Assembly: GCF_014107495.1 (NCBI RefSeq)
Contig: NZ_CP041969.1
Span: 2,815,501-2,879,500 of the forward strand
Direction: 5' to 3'
Origin: Cohnella cholangitidis
GTDB taxonomy: Bacteria; Bacillota; Bacilli; Paenibacillales; Paenibacillaceae
Length of the DNA stretch: 64,000 nt
Each line of letters starts with the position of its first letter. Within the stretch, counting starts at the first letter, position 1. This document shows, one piece after another, positions 25,869-34,610 of this stretch. The notes beneath the pieces were generated by a model. The model searched no databases and was not told where the DNA came from. It saw only the letters and a program-made list of their open reading frames with translations. The translations under genes and the position numbers were made by a program.

Positions 25869-26738
25869 TTACCTGGTGGCTCTTTCCGCATCCGAATCTT
25901 GCTCCGTGATCATCCGGCGAATCTTGCTTGCCGTGTCGTAATCAGCCAAAGGCGTACTCACTTTAATTTGCAGATCCGGATTCTCGCTCGCTTGAAATGA
26001 CACATTCTCAAAGGCCAGATTGCCCGCCGCCGGGTGGTAGATAAGCTTCTTCCCCTCTGGCGAGTAAAGTACGTCCCGATCCGGCCACCACTGCCGAAAC
26101 TCCGGACTGATCCGGGTCAATTCTTCAATCCGCTCCGTCCACCACGGATCGCCTATGAACCGGCCGTACCCGGCACGGAAACGGGCCAGCTGCCGTTTGG
26201 CATGCTCCTCCCAGCCTTCCCTAAGCAACTCGCGCATGTATGGAGACATAAACGTGCGCCATACCGAGTTCCGCTCCAACTCCGACATCGCGGCGTAATT
26301 GCCGTAAATGGCGGATGCAGCCTTGTTCCAGGCAATCACCGTAATTGTGGGATCGACGACAAACGCGGGAGCTGCCTCCTGCATGTCGAGAAAACGCTGC
26401 AACGCCAGAGACACGGCAGGCCGCGGCAACTGTGACTCAAGCGGCTCTTGCTTAAGTGCCAGATGAAATAAATGTCTACGGTCATTGACGCTCAGCCGCA
26501 ACGCGCGCGCTATGCTGTCCAGCACCTGTGTTGACACCTGGATATCTCTTCCTTGTTCTAATCTCGTATACCAATCGACACTGACGCCGGCCAAAGAGGC
26601 GACCTCTTCACGCCGCAACCCGGGCGTGCGCCGTCGTCCGCCTTCCGGCAAGCCGGCGTGCTCCGGAGTAAGGCGTTCACGGCGACTACGCAAAAACCGG
26701 GCTAGCTCCAGATGGCGATCGTACTTCGTTTGTTCCAT
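25869..26738 (-). CDS. XRE family regulator with MmyB-like ligand domain
   Basis: A 289-residue one-component regulator. The N-terminal helix-turn-helix carries the family hallmark RRRTPGLRREEVASLAGVSV and DWYTRLEQGRDIQVS; the C-terminal MmyB-like PAS fold begins PAFVVDPTITVIAWNKAA and ends near NLAFENVSFQASENPDLQ. AGGAGGGGGGC precedes the ATG. It is divergent from the MFS exporter at 26870 with 131 bases between, so it probably controls that exporter. The gene at 46971 is a broken paralogue. Confidence 0.9.
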   Translation of the reverse strand: MEQTKYDRHLELARFLRSRRERLTPEHAGLPEGGRRRTPGLRREEVASLAGVSVDWYTRLEQGRDIQVSTQVLDSIARALRLSVNDRRHLFHLALKQEPLESQLPRPAVSLALQRFLDMQEAAPAFVVDPTITVIAWNKAASAIYGNYAAMSELERNSVWRTFMSPYMRELLREGWEEHAKRQLARFRAGYGRFIGDPWWTERIEELTRISPEFRQWWPDRDVLYSPEGKKLIYHPAAGNLAFENVSFQASENPDLQIKVSTPLADYDTASKIRRMITEQDSDAERATR

Positions 26739-26869
26739 TTATAGCGCCCCCCCTCCTATCCTATGAGTTTCTGTCCCAGGATAAACTCTCTTCTCGTTAG
26801 CTGCTTTTTCCCATTGTACACTATGGAACGTTTAGAATATTCATATTTTGGAAAATGGGGTGCCCTCAC

Positions 26870-28255
26870 ATGAATCAATCTTCCCTTTCACAAGCTTATG
26901 CGCCGATGCCTACAACGCATTCTCTCCTGTTGTTTGGACTTTCCCTTGGCTATTTTATCGTTCTGCTCGACATGACCGTGTTGAACGTGGCCCTCCCGGC
27001 AATTAGACACGATTTGGGCGGTGGATTCGCAGGCATGCAATGGGCTTCCAACGCTTACACAATCGTATACGCCTGCTTGCTGCTGGCGGCGGGTTCGCTG
27101 GCCGACCGCTTCGGTGCCAAACGGCTGTTCATCGTGGGTCTTTCCGTCTTTCTCGCCGCTTCCGTTCTATCTGCTGCCGCCTCTTCGCTTGCCGTGCTGA
27201 TCGCCGCGCGGGCATTGCTCGGAGTGGGCGGTGCAGCGTTACTGCCAGCTTCAATGGCCTTGCTCACTCATGCATACCCGAACCCAGCCGCCCGAGCTCG
27301 CGCACTCGGCGTCTGGGCTTCAATATCCGGTATCGCGATGGCGGCCGGACCCGTCATCGGAGGCGTGCTCGTAGATTCGTTTGGCTGGCGCAGTATTTTC
27401 CTGCTGAATATACCCATTGCACTCGTAAGCATCGCCGTTACCGCAGCGGGAACGCATGAGACGTCTCACCGCCCTGAAAGGAGCTTCGACGCAGGCGGAC
27501 AACTAACCTCCACCGTCGCCGTTGGCGCGCTCACTTTCGGCTTGGTACAGGGCGGTGTGGTCGGCTGGTCTGCTCCGCAGGTCACGGTCGCTTTTATCGT
27601 TGCGGTGGTCTGTGCGGTGCTGTTCGTGCTGTTCGAAGCACTCGGCAAGTCACCGATGCTGCCGCTCGGCCTGTTCCGCATCTCCAATTTCTCTACGGGG
27701 CTAGCAGCGGGGGCAGCCGTTAATTTCGCCTTTTCCGGCCTGCTGTTTCTCCTGTCGCTTTACTTCCAGCAAACACTCGGCTACTCCGCGTTCGCCACTG
27801 GTCTTGCGTTCCTGCCGTTCATGCTTCCGCCGACCTTCAACCCGATGCTGACTGGGAGGCTCGTAGGCCGGATTGGCCCCAAAGCGCCGACTGTGATCGG
27901 CTTTGCGCTTCTGACCGCAGGCTCGTTGGTCCTGCTTTGGGCGAAAGAGAACAGCTCGTATGCCGTTGCCTTGATCGCGCAGCTTCTGGCCGGCTTCGGC
28001 GTTTCCTTCACCATTCCGTCGCTGACCGCAGCTGTCGTCTCTTCCGTACCCAAAGAGCATGCCGGCACCGCTTCAGGCGCGCTTAACTCCAGTCGACAAC
28101 TCGGAGCCCTGCTCGGCGTTGCTCTACTAGGCACGATTGCCAACTCGAGCGACTCGTTCGTCAACGGCCTTCATACCGCATTGATCGTCGCCTCGACCGC
28201 ATTGCTCGCCGGCGGCGTGCTAGCGCTGGTGCATCTTGGCCGCCACGATAGCTGA
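26870..28255 (+). CDS. MFS exporter (DHA2/EmrB-QacA type)
   Basis: A 461-residue membrane transporter with an apparent 14-span layout. Motif A is GSLADRFGAKRLF between spans 2 and 3, motif C-like GIAMAAGPVIGGVLVDSFGW in span 5 marks drug/proton antiporters, and span 1 has DMTVLNVALPAI as in EmrB/QacA. I chose ATG 26870 (GGGGTG nearby) over ATG 26855. It should export a hydrophobic toxic compound; the divergent XRE regulator is its likely switch. Confidence 0.92.
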   Translation: MNQSSLSQAYAPMPTTHSLLLFGLSLGYFIVLLDMTVLNVALPAIRHDLGGGFAGMQWASNAYTIVYACLLLAAGSLADRFGAKRLFIVGLSVFLAASVLSAAASSLAVLIAARALLGVGGAALLPASMALLTHAYPNPAARARALGVWASISGIAMAAGPVIGGVLVDSFGWRSIFLLNIPIALVSIAVTAAGTHETSHRPERSFDAGGQLTSTVAVGALTFGLVQGGVVGWSAPQVTVAFIVAVVCAVLFVLFEALGKSPMLPLGLFRISNFSTGLAAGAAVNFAFSGLLFLLSLYFQQTLGYSAFATGLAFLPFMLPPTFNPMLTGRLVGRIGPKAPTVIGFALLTAGSLVLLWAKENSSYAVALIAQLLAGFGVSFTIPSLTAAVVSSVPKEHAGTASGALNSSRQLGALLGVALLGTIANSSDSFVNGLHTALIVASTALLAGGVLALVHLGRHDS

Positions 28256-28446
28256 ATTACTTACTTGGTTCCATTAACGGTTTCGCTTGTCAGCCAAACC
28301 TTCTATTATTTCTGCCCTTTTTTTGCTGCGTACTACTTTAGTAGGACTATTATTTGCTGAAATTCCCTTAAGATGCTCAGATAGAGGCGAAGTTCCGTCC
28401 ACAGGCGAAATGAACGGATTAGAATTGAAAGGATGACATAAGCACG

Positions 28447-31400
28447 ATGATGAAAAACAGGAGTCGTCACGGGAGAACTTTATTTCATTTCATATTAGTC
28501 CTGGCGCTGCTGCTGAACGCAGTCCCGGTTGTCGCCGCAAGCGGAGAGAGCGATTTTATTCCATGGCTTCCTAACAAACACTACACTTTTGATCGTCCGG
28601 TCGATTCAACGATAGACAACGAAGGAAATGTATACATTGCAGATTCAATAAACAATCGAATCGTTAAGGTAGATCGTAATGGAATGTACCTTAACGATTG
28701 GGGGGGCTACGGCAGTGGAGAAGGCATGTTTAATTTTCCTAGCGGAATTGCAATGGATAGCAATGGCAATGTTTACGTAGCGGATCGCGGTAATAATCGG
28801 ATTCAAAAATTTGATTCGAATGGAAATTATCTCGCCGAGTGGGGAGCGTATGGCACCGGTAATGGACAGTTCCGCGCTCCGGTTAATTTAGCGATTGACT
28901 ACAACGGCAATATTTATGTAGCGGATAGGGATAACTACCGAATCCAAATATTGGATTCCAATGGGAACTTTCTCACCCAATGGGGAAGCTTTGGCACCGG
29001 AAATGGGCAGTTCAATTTGATTTACGGCATTGCGGTCAACCAGACCGGTAATGTATATACAACAGAGAGCGAAAACCATCGCGTACAAAAATTCGCTTCG
29101 GACGGTACCTATATTACGCAATGGGGAAGCTTTGGCACCGGAAACGGGCAGTTTAAATATCCCTTTTCAATCGAAGCGGACAGTAGCGGCCATGTTTTCG
29201 TAACGGATGCCCAAAATAATCGGATTCAGAAGTTTGATTCGAATGGCGTCTATGTGGATCAATGGGGGAGCGTTGGCACCGGCAGCGGACAATTCAATTT
29301 CCCCAATAGCGTAACAATAGATCCCAATGGCAACATCTATGTAACAGAGGCTGGGAACAACCGCTTGCAAACCTTTGATCCGAATGGAGAGTCCCTCGCC
29401 GTCCTGAACGGTGCCAGCGGGATTGTCCGGTTTAACGATCCGAATGGAATTGCGTTCGATAGCAACGGTAGTGTCTATGTAATCGAGAGGGGAAGCCATC
29501 GGATCCAAAAATTCGATTCTAGCGGAGCCTTTCTCGGCGGCTGGGGCAGCAGAGGAAATGGGAATGGGCAGTTTGATCACCCAACCCGTGCAGCGATTAA
29601 CGGCGCGGGCCATGTCTACGTAACGGATATCGGCAACCATCGCATTCAGAAATTTAATGCGGATGGAACCTACACTGGTCAATGGGGAGGACAGGGTTCC
29701 GGAGATGGTCTGTTCGTTGCCCCTAAAGGCATTGCGGTTAATACGAATGGAGATGTCTATGTGGTGGATAGCGGCAACCACCGCATTCAAAGATTTGATG
29801 CCGACGGAAACTATGTCAGTCAATGGGGAAACCAAGGTGGAGGTAATGGCCAGTTCGAGTCTCCGTCCGGAATAGCGATCGATAGCAACGGTCATATCTA
29901 TGTCACGGATAGCGGCAATCATCGCATTCAGAAATTTGATCGAGATGGCAGCTTTCTTGGTCAATGGGGAAACCTTGGCCATGATAACGGTCAATTGGAT
30001 CATCCTCAAGGCATTGCAATCGACAGCCGGGGTCAAGTCTACGTAGCTGATAGCAATAATGACCGAATTCAGAGCTTCACCGTTGATGGAGCTTATGTTG
30101 ACCAGTGGGGCAGATCAGGTAATGGAGAAGGTCAGTTTAACAATCCGACGGATATAGCCATTGATCCAAGCGGCAAAGTTAGTGCTGTAGATACAGGCAA
30201 CCAACGAATTCAATGGAAAGTTGCAATAGTGGATACGCCGACTGCTTATCCGGCCAGCGGGACCAGCATTGCGAATAATAGCGTAGTGTCGTTGAGTACG
30301 GCTACCGCAGGCGCAACGATTTATTATACGACCGACGGTACCGTGCCAACGCGAAACAGTGCACGCGGAACAGAAGTTACGATCGCCGGGGCGCCAGGCG
30401 ATTCGGTGCATGTTCGGGCTTTTGCCGTGAGGGCGGATATGGCGGACAGTCCGCTGTCGAGCGCGACTTACACATTAGCAGCGCCAGCGATTACGCCTCC
30501 GATTGGATTTTATGATAAAAATGCGGATAGTGCGCAAAATCGAAATATAGAGTTCATGCTGAATTCGAACGGTAATATGTTGTCGGATATTCGGAATGAC
30601 ACAGTGTCCTTAATCAAAGGATTGGATTACGAGCTTACGGGCAGCACGATAATTCTGTATTCGAACTATTTGACGACATTGCCTATCGGGCAGACAGTGC
30701 TCACATTGGATTTTGGTTCCTTATCCTCACTGTCGTTAACCATTCACGTTAGCGATTCAACGCCAGTGCCCGGAGCGCCGCAGCTACAACCGGCGGTTCC
30801 TGGCGATAGGCAAGCGAGTCTGACATGGAAACCTGTAGCGGGTGCTGCAAACTATCATATCTATCAAAGCTCGACGCCCTCCGTAAGTGGAACCAAGGTT
30901 GCGACGGTGGTCGGTTCTGTATATGGCTATACAGCAACAGGGCTGACAAACGGGACAACCTATACTTTCACGGTTCAAGGAGAAAATCATCAAGGTACAA
31001 GTCCTTTCTCCAATATCATAAGTGCGACGCCGTTCACGTTGCCGAATGCGCCTGCTAATGTCCTGGCGGTGGCGGGCGATAGCCAAGCGACGATTACCTT
31101 CAACGCCCCGGCGTTTGACGGAGGCAGTCCCATTACCGGGTACGAGGTGATTGCCAATCCTGGCGGATTGACCGCTGCCGCAACGACAAGCCCGTTCACA
31201 TTCCCGGGCTTAACCAACGGGATCGCTTACACATTCACCGTGAAAGCGATCAATGCTGGAGGCAGCGGCACAGATTCGGCACCTTCGAATGCGGTAACGC
31301 CAATGTCGACGTCAACGTCAACACCAACACCGACGTCATCGCCGCCATCGCCGCTGACGCCGACGTCGCCAGAACCAACTCCGGAGACCTACAAACCGGA

Positions 31401-32043
31401 TATTTTCAAATCAGATATAATCGATCTGGAGAAGCTGACTCAAGCAATTAAAGAGAAGCTTCAATCGGCGGCCTCTGTTCATTCGTTTACGGATATTACG
31501 AACAACTGGGCGATCGCTTCGATTAATAAGCTAGTCAAGCTTGGTGTAATACAAGGGTACTCCGATAGAAGATTTAAACCGAATCAAGCGATTACGAGAG
31601 CGGAGTTTGCATCCATGCTGGCCAGATTGCTAGACGTTGACGTTAAGCATGCTGGCGAGGCCAAGTTTCCTGATGTACGGCAGCACTGGGCCAAGAATGC
31701 GATAGAAGCGTTAGCGTATTATAGAATTGTGACAGGCGATGGAGACGGCAGCTTCAACCCGGATGAGGCGATTACACGGGAAGACCTTGTTGTCATGATT
31801 GTCAGGTTGTTGAACGTAGAAGCTCTTCCACAATCAGGCAGCGTGAATTATATCGATTTGACGAGCGCGGGTAGCTATGCGACGGATTCGATTGAAGCCG
31901 CGGCGAAAACGGGAATTGTAACAGGTTATACAGACGGAACCTTTAAGCCTAAAGGGTTGACGACCCGCGCAGAGACGGCGACGATTCTGATCCGTTTACT
32001 GGCGCTGGATGCCACTTTGAAGGAAATGTTGGATCATGAATAG
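28447..32043 (+). CDS. Surface protein: 12 NHL repeats, CHB_HEX, X2, two FN3, three SLH domains
   Basis: A 1198-residue exported cell-surface protein. After a signal peptide (residues 1-31, LFHFILVLALLLNAVPVVAA) come twelve NHL repeats of about 46 residues (about 38-590; consensus GIAIDSNGNVYVTDSGNHRI then QKFDSNGNYLxQWG), enough for two six-bladed propellers. Next are a chitobiase/hexosaminidase C-terminal-like domain (596-675, TIYYTTDGTVPT), an X2-like domain (678-770), two fibronectin type III domains (776-958), a T/P/S linker (958-985) and three SLH domains (1011-1188; ITRAEF, ITREDL, TTRAET) that bind pyruvylated wall polymer. Likely a carbohydrate- or protein-binding adhesin; no catalytic domain is seen. 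Confidence 0.93.
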   Translation: MMKNRSRHGRTLFHFILVLALLLNAVPVVAASGESDFIPWLPNKHYTFDRPVDSTIDNEGNVYIADSINNRIVKVDRNGMYLNDWGGYGSGEGMFNFPSGIAMDSNGNVYVADRGNNRIQKFDSNGNYLAEWGAYGTGNGQFRAPVNLAIDYNGNIYVADRDNYRIQILDSNGNFLTQWGSFGTGNGQFNLIYGIAVNQTGNVYTTESENHRVQKFASDGTYITQWGSFGTGNGQFKYPFSIEADSSGHVFVTDAQNNRIQKFDSNGVYVDQWGSVGTGSGQFNFPNSVTIDPNGNIYVTEAGNNRLQTFDPNGESLAVLNGASGIVRFNDPNGIAFDSNGSVYVIERGSHRIQKFDSSGAFLGGWGSRGNGNGQFDHPTRAAINGAGHVYVTDIGNHRIQKFNADGTYTGQWGGQGSGDGLFVAPKGIAVNTNGDVYVVDSGNHRIQRFDADGNYVSQWGNQGGGNGQFESPSGIAIDSNGHIYVTDSGNHRIQKFDRDGSFLGQWGNLGHDNGQLDHPQGIAIDSRGQVYVADSNNDRIQSFTVDGAYVDQWGRSGNGEGQFNNPTDIAIDPSGKVSAVDTGNQRIQWKVAIVDTPTAYPASGTSIANNSVVSLSTATAGATIYYTTDGTVPTRNSARGTEVTIAGAPGDSVHVRAFAVRADMADSPLSSATYTLAAPAITPPIGFYDKNADSAQNRNIEFMLNSNGNMLSDIRNDTVSLIKGLDYELTGSTIILYSNYLTTLPIGQTVLTLDFGSLSSLSLTIHVSDSTPVPGAPQLQPAVPGDRQASLTWKPVAGAANYHIYQSSTPSVSGTKVATVVGSVYGYTATGLTNGTTYTFTVQGENHQGTSPFSNIISATPFTLPNAPANVLAVAGDSQATITFNAPAFDGGSPITGYEVIANPGGLTAAATTSPFTFPGLTNGIAYTFTVKAINAGGSGTDSAPSNAVTPMSTSTSTPTPTSSPPSPLTPTSPEPTPETYKPDIFKSDIIDLEKLTQAIKEKLQSAASVHSFTDITNNWAIASINKLVKLGVIQGYSDRRFKPNQAITRAEFASMLARLLDVDVKHAGEAKFPDVRQHWAKNAIEALAYYRIVTGDGDGSFNPDEAITREDLVVMIVRLLNVEALPQSGSVNYIDLTSAGSYATDSIEAAAKTGIVTGYTDGTFKPKGLTTRAETATILIRLLALDATLKEMLDHE

Positions 32044-32095
32044 GCGGATGCCGCAATGGAAGGGATAGTTGTACGCGCTAGGCGATCGCACTTAT

Positions 32096-32173
32096 CCCGC
32101 CCTGACTTATGATACGGTTCTCCGTATCCTCTATAGAGCGAAATCGAAAGGCACCCAACTCGGGTGCCTTTCA
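32096..32173 (+). repeat. Dispersed palindromic repeat, copy E, with terminator
   Basis: The inner palindrome GATACGGTTCTCCGTATC (32111-32128) is perfect here, followed by CTCTATAGAGCGAAATCG and the terminator AAAGGCACCC / GGGTGCCTTT (32147-32171). It lies 52 bases after the SLH protein gene and probably ends its transcript. Copy F at 56605 is very similar. Confidence 0.82.
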
Positions 32174-32248
32174 CTGCCTTATGATAAAAACTGGACTTGC
32201 CTGTTTGAACACATTGTTCATACCCATTTTCACGTTCTCTACGTTCCG

Positions 32249-32767
32249 TTACCGCTCACCTTTCGGCCGGTCCATCAAATAAAATAAATAATCGGTCGGA
32301 ACCCCGGCATAGCCCTGCTGCCTCAGCATCGCGGTCACATTGCCCCGGTGATACGTCCCGTGGTTGACCACATGCCGCAGAATATCGGAGAAGTACGTAT
32401 CGAAACGGCCGTAACTCGGATGCTCGATTGTCATCGCCTTATCCGTGTCTGGCGTCCGCCTCAGCAAATCGCGAAACTGTTCGGTACCGCCGGCGAACAG
32501 CCCCCGCATTTGGTCAACCGTTAGGCCTAGCGACTCCTCCCTCCAACCCGGGATCTTTGAAAAAATGTCTTCATTAGGAACTTCCGCGAGCACGGACATA
32601 TAGAGCTGTTCGAACACGTACATATGCCCAAACGTCTGCGATACGGACGGGAACACACTTGTCACTTCCGCATGAAACGCCTCCTTCGGAAGCTGTTCCA
32701 GATGGGCGAACAATTGGTCATTCGCCCAAACATGATATTCGTACAATTGATGAGGTTTTTGAAGCAT
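32249..32767 (-). CDS. DinB family protein (metal-dependent)
   Basis: A 172-residue four-helix-bundle protein of the DinB/YfiT superfamily. The three metal-binding histidines are seen in QTFGHMYVFEQLY and HVVNHGTYHRGNV. The family includes thiol (bacillithiol or mycothiol) transferases and other detoxification proteins; the substrate is unknown. It lies directly downstream of a WYL regulator gene, with a palindrome between them just upstream of this start (ATG 32767), so it is probably the regulator's target. Confidence 0.88.
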   Translation of the reverse strand: MLQKPHQLYEYHVWANDQLFAHLEQLPKEAFHAEVTSVFPSVSQTFGHMYVFEQLYMSVLAEVPNEDIFSKIPGWREESLGLTVDQMRGLFAGGTEQFRDLLRRTPDTDKAMTIEHPSYGRFDTYFSDILRHVVNHGTYHRGNVTAMLRQQGYAGVPTDYLFYLMDRPKGER

Positions 32768-32813
32768 GGATGAATCACCTGTTCCTTTTGTGTTCTATAT
32801 CTTAATAATAAAC

Positions 32814-32844
32814 AACTTCACTGACAGTTACCGTCAGTGAAGTT
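32814..32844 (-). promoter_or_regulatory. Palindrome between WYL regulator and DinB genes
   Basis: Perfect twelve-base arms AACTTCACTGAC / GTCAGTGAAGTT surround AGTTACC. The core ACTGAC..GTCAGT recurs at 50360-50393 in front of the VOC gene controlled by a related WYL regulator, so an operator role is more likely than a mere terminator; it could do both. Confidence 0.72.
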
Positions 32845-32852
32845 TAATCGGT

Positions 32853-33815
32853 TCAGATCTCATAGTGTTGCGCGATAGCCGATGCCATCTCCTGGACCCG
32901 ACGCTTCAGCGCCAGCGGCTCGCGAATGCGAATGGATGTGCCAAACGTTATCAGATACTTCGGAAGATGCTTGTTCATCGTCGGGACGTCGAGCAGAAAC
33001 CGCGCCTCCCGATCGGTTCGTTCCGTCAAATAGTGACGCATATGCCAGTGGTTGCAAACCGCATTCAGCGTATCGGGATCCCCCTCGATGCGGATGACCG
33101 TCAGCGGTCCCTCCGCCTCCCGTTCCCGTTCGGACTGGTCTCGGAAATAGACCGACGTGGAGAAGCTTTCCGGCTTTTCGAACCACTCTTCGGTCGGGTC
33201 CAGCCGTGCGATGCGATCCACGCGGAACGTCCGCAAAGCCTGCGACCGATGACAGAACGCGACAACGTACCATTCGTTTTGATCGTAAGCGAGTCCGTAC
33301 GGATCGACTTCACGTTCATCGGCCTGCTCCGCATTCGCTTTGAGATAAACGATACGCACCCTTCGTCCGTCATTAACCGCCTGCTCCAGGTCCCGCAACA
33401 ACGGAACAACGGTAGGCGAACGCGCAGGAGAAATCACATCCAAACCTCCCGTCTGGCGGGACAGATCATCGCGCTGCTCATTGTGCAGCCCGTTCTCCAC
33501 CTTCTTCAACGCGCTTTCCAGTTCCTCCGTATACGGATAACCAGCGCCTTGCGCAAACTTATACGCGTCCACAAGCGCCTTCAGCTCTACAGAGTTGAAG
33601 AATAATGGTGTCTCCTGGAAGCTTTCTAGAATGCGAATGCCGCCGTCATGGCCCGATTCCGCGACGATCGGCACGCCGCTGGCGCATAATGCGTCGATAT
33701 ACCGGTACACGGTGCGGACGCTAATCTCCAAACTGTCTGCGATCTGCGCAGCAGTGAGCTTCCTTCCGGATCGCAGCATCCAGATCATGGATAGCATGTT
33801 ATCCCATTTTGCCAC
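32853..33815 (-). CDS. YafY-type helix-turn-helix WYL-domain regulator
   Basis: A 320-residue regulator: N-terminal HTH_11 (KLTAAQIADSLEISVRTVYR, YIDALCASGVPIVAESGHDG) followed by a WYL domain (RVRIVYLKANAEQADEREVD, PYGLAYDQNEWYVVAFCHRS) and the WCX-like C-terminal extension. I place the start at GTG 33815, eight bases after AGAAGG; GTG 33824 and an ATG further in are alternatives. It precedes the DinB gene on the same strand with a shared palindrome between them, the common arrangement of a ligand-responsive repressor and its detoxification gene. Confidence 0.88.
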   Translation of the reverse strand: MAKWDNMLSMIWMLRSGRKLTAAQIADSLEISVRTVYRYIDALCASGVPIVAESGHDGGIRILESFQETPLFFNSVELKALVDAYKFAQGAGYPYTEELESALKKVENGLHNEQRDDLSRQTGGLDVISPARSPTVVPLLRDLEQAVNDGRRVRIVYLKANAEQADEREVDPYGLAYDQNEWYVVAFCHRSQALRTFRVDRIARLDPTEEWFEKPESFSTSVYFRDQSEREREAEGPLTVIRIEGDPDTLNAVCNHWHMRHYLTERTDREARFLLDVPTMNKHLPKYLITFGTSIRIREPLALKRRVQEMASAIAQHYEI

Positions 33816-33898
33816 CGGGAACACCTTCTTTTACTAATGAAATGAGACTGATTTTAGTGGTTGCACAACGATGTACTGGAGTCAGAACCTAAGTAAAC

Positions 33899-33962
33899 GG
33901 TTCCCCGCACTTTCTGTAACGGCAAGTTTTTGAAATAAAACAAGGGTACTCATTAGAGTGCC
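33899..33962 (+). repeat. Dispersed palindromic repeat, copy K (right half), with hairpin
   Basis: CGCACTTTCTGTAACGGCAA followed by GTTTTT repeats the right half of copy J at one mismatch. A hairpin GGGTACTC / GAGTGCCC follows at 33944-33961. The rest of 33825-34081, upstream of the WYL gene and beyond the HxlR gene end, shows nothing further. Confidence 0.72.
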
Positions 33963-34081
33963 CCCTGGCTAAAACCCGCTGTTTTCAGCTTGTTGACCGA
34001 TCGTTTCAAGACCGATATCGATACTTTTCCTTATGCACCTATTTTCATGGCTTAAAAACGTAGGAATTGCGTCGCGTTTTT

Positions 34082-34495
34082 TTATGATGTAATATCGTCG
34101 AAATTCCGTAAAAGGCGCAGCTCCAGCCCTTTTTCGTTGGTTGTTAGTTCTTGCATAATCGGAATAGTCATATCGGTATTTGGGTTGTATTTCAGGCCCC
34201 AATGCATAATGGCAAAAACGACCGGAAACAGGTCAAGCGCCTTTTGTGTTGGTCGGTACATGGTTTGTGCGCGATTTGTATCTCCTTCTATCTTAACGAG
34301 CAGGCCTGCTTCGACGAGTGATTGGAGCCGTGCGCTCAAAATATTAGTTGAGATGCGCTCGCGTGAAGCAAGAAACTCGCGGTAATACCGCTTGTTATGG
34401 ATAAGGACGTCACGAAGTATGACTAGGCTCCAGGGATCACCCCATATGTCGAGCGCATATACGATTGGACAAACTGTGGAAGGTCGCTTTTTCAT
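34082..34495 (-). CDS. HxlR family regulator, probably leaderless
   Basis: A 137-residue winged-helix regulator with the HxlR signature TVCPIVYALDIWGDPWSLVI, LRDVLIHNKRYYREFLASRE and RISTNILSARLQSLVEAGLL. The conserved N-terminal cysteine is present. A strong promoter (TTGCAA, 17 bases, TATAAT at 34508-34503) ends only seven bases before ATG 34495, so the mRNA should begin at or next to the start codon, and no Shine-Dalgarno site is visible. It is divergent from the SRPBCC gene, with two palindromes between. Confidence 0.85.
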   Translation of the reverse strand: MKKRPSTVCPIVYALDIWGDPWSLVILRDVLIHNKRYYREFLASRERISTNILSARLQSLVEAGLLVKIEGDTNRAQTMYRPTQKALDLFPVVFAIMHWGLKYNPNTDMTIPIMQELTTNEKGLELRLLRNFDDITS

Positions 34496-34502
34496 AAGCA
34501 CG

Positions 34503-34531
34503 ATTATACGCTCTGTGCTTGCATTTTGCAA
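34503..34531 (-). promoter_or_regulatory. Promoter of the HxlR gene overlapping an operator half-site pair
   Basis: TTGCAA (34531-34526) and TATAAT (34508-34503) are 17 bases apart on the minus strand. The -35 box lies inside the palindrome TTGCATTTTGCAA (34519-34531), which shares TTGCA-N3-TGCAA with the larger site at 34538-34558. Confidence 0.85.
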
Positions 34532-34537
34532 TTAAAT

Positions 34538-34572
34538 GTACTTGCATATTGCAAGTACGTGGTCTATACTCA
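34538..34572 (+). promoter_or_regulatory. Operator palindrome and promoter of the SRPBCC gene
   Basis: A 21-base perfect palindrome spans 34538-34558 (core ACTTGCATATTGCAAGT). It overlaps the -35 box TTGCAT of a promoter whose -10 box TATACT follows after 17 bases. Binding of the HxlR protein here would block the SRPBCC gene; the smaller neighbour site would mediate autoregulation. Confidence 0.83.
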
Positions 34573-34610
34573 CTAGTGAAGTTAACAAATATTAGGAAGG
34601 TGTTTCCTGA

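Noticed and set aside
28380..28430. GATAGAGGCGAAGTTC before the SLH protein gene resembles the start of a lysine riboswitch.
   Set aside because: Only about 65 bases remain before the start codon, too short for the aptamer, none of the later conserved segments are present, and the gene is not a lysine gene.
29167..30036. Long minus-strand open frame opposite the NHL repeats.
   Set aside because: It is a mirror of the regular NHL coding repeats, with no ribosome binding site and no family resemblance.
28650..30220. Regular repeats at DNA level that could be mistaken for a satellite or CRISPR-like array.
   Set aside because: They are in-frame NHL protein repeats of about 46 codons with diverged bases, not short identical units with spacers.
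32865..33605. Plus-strand open frame of 246 codons opposite the WYL regulator gene.
   Set aside because: Arginine-rich shadow of a high-GC coding strand; the WYL protein on the other strand is unmistakable.
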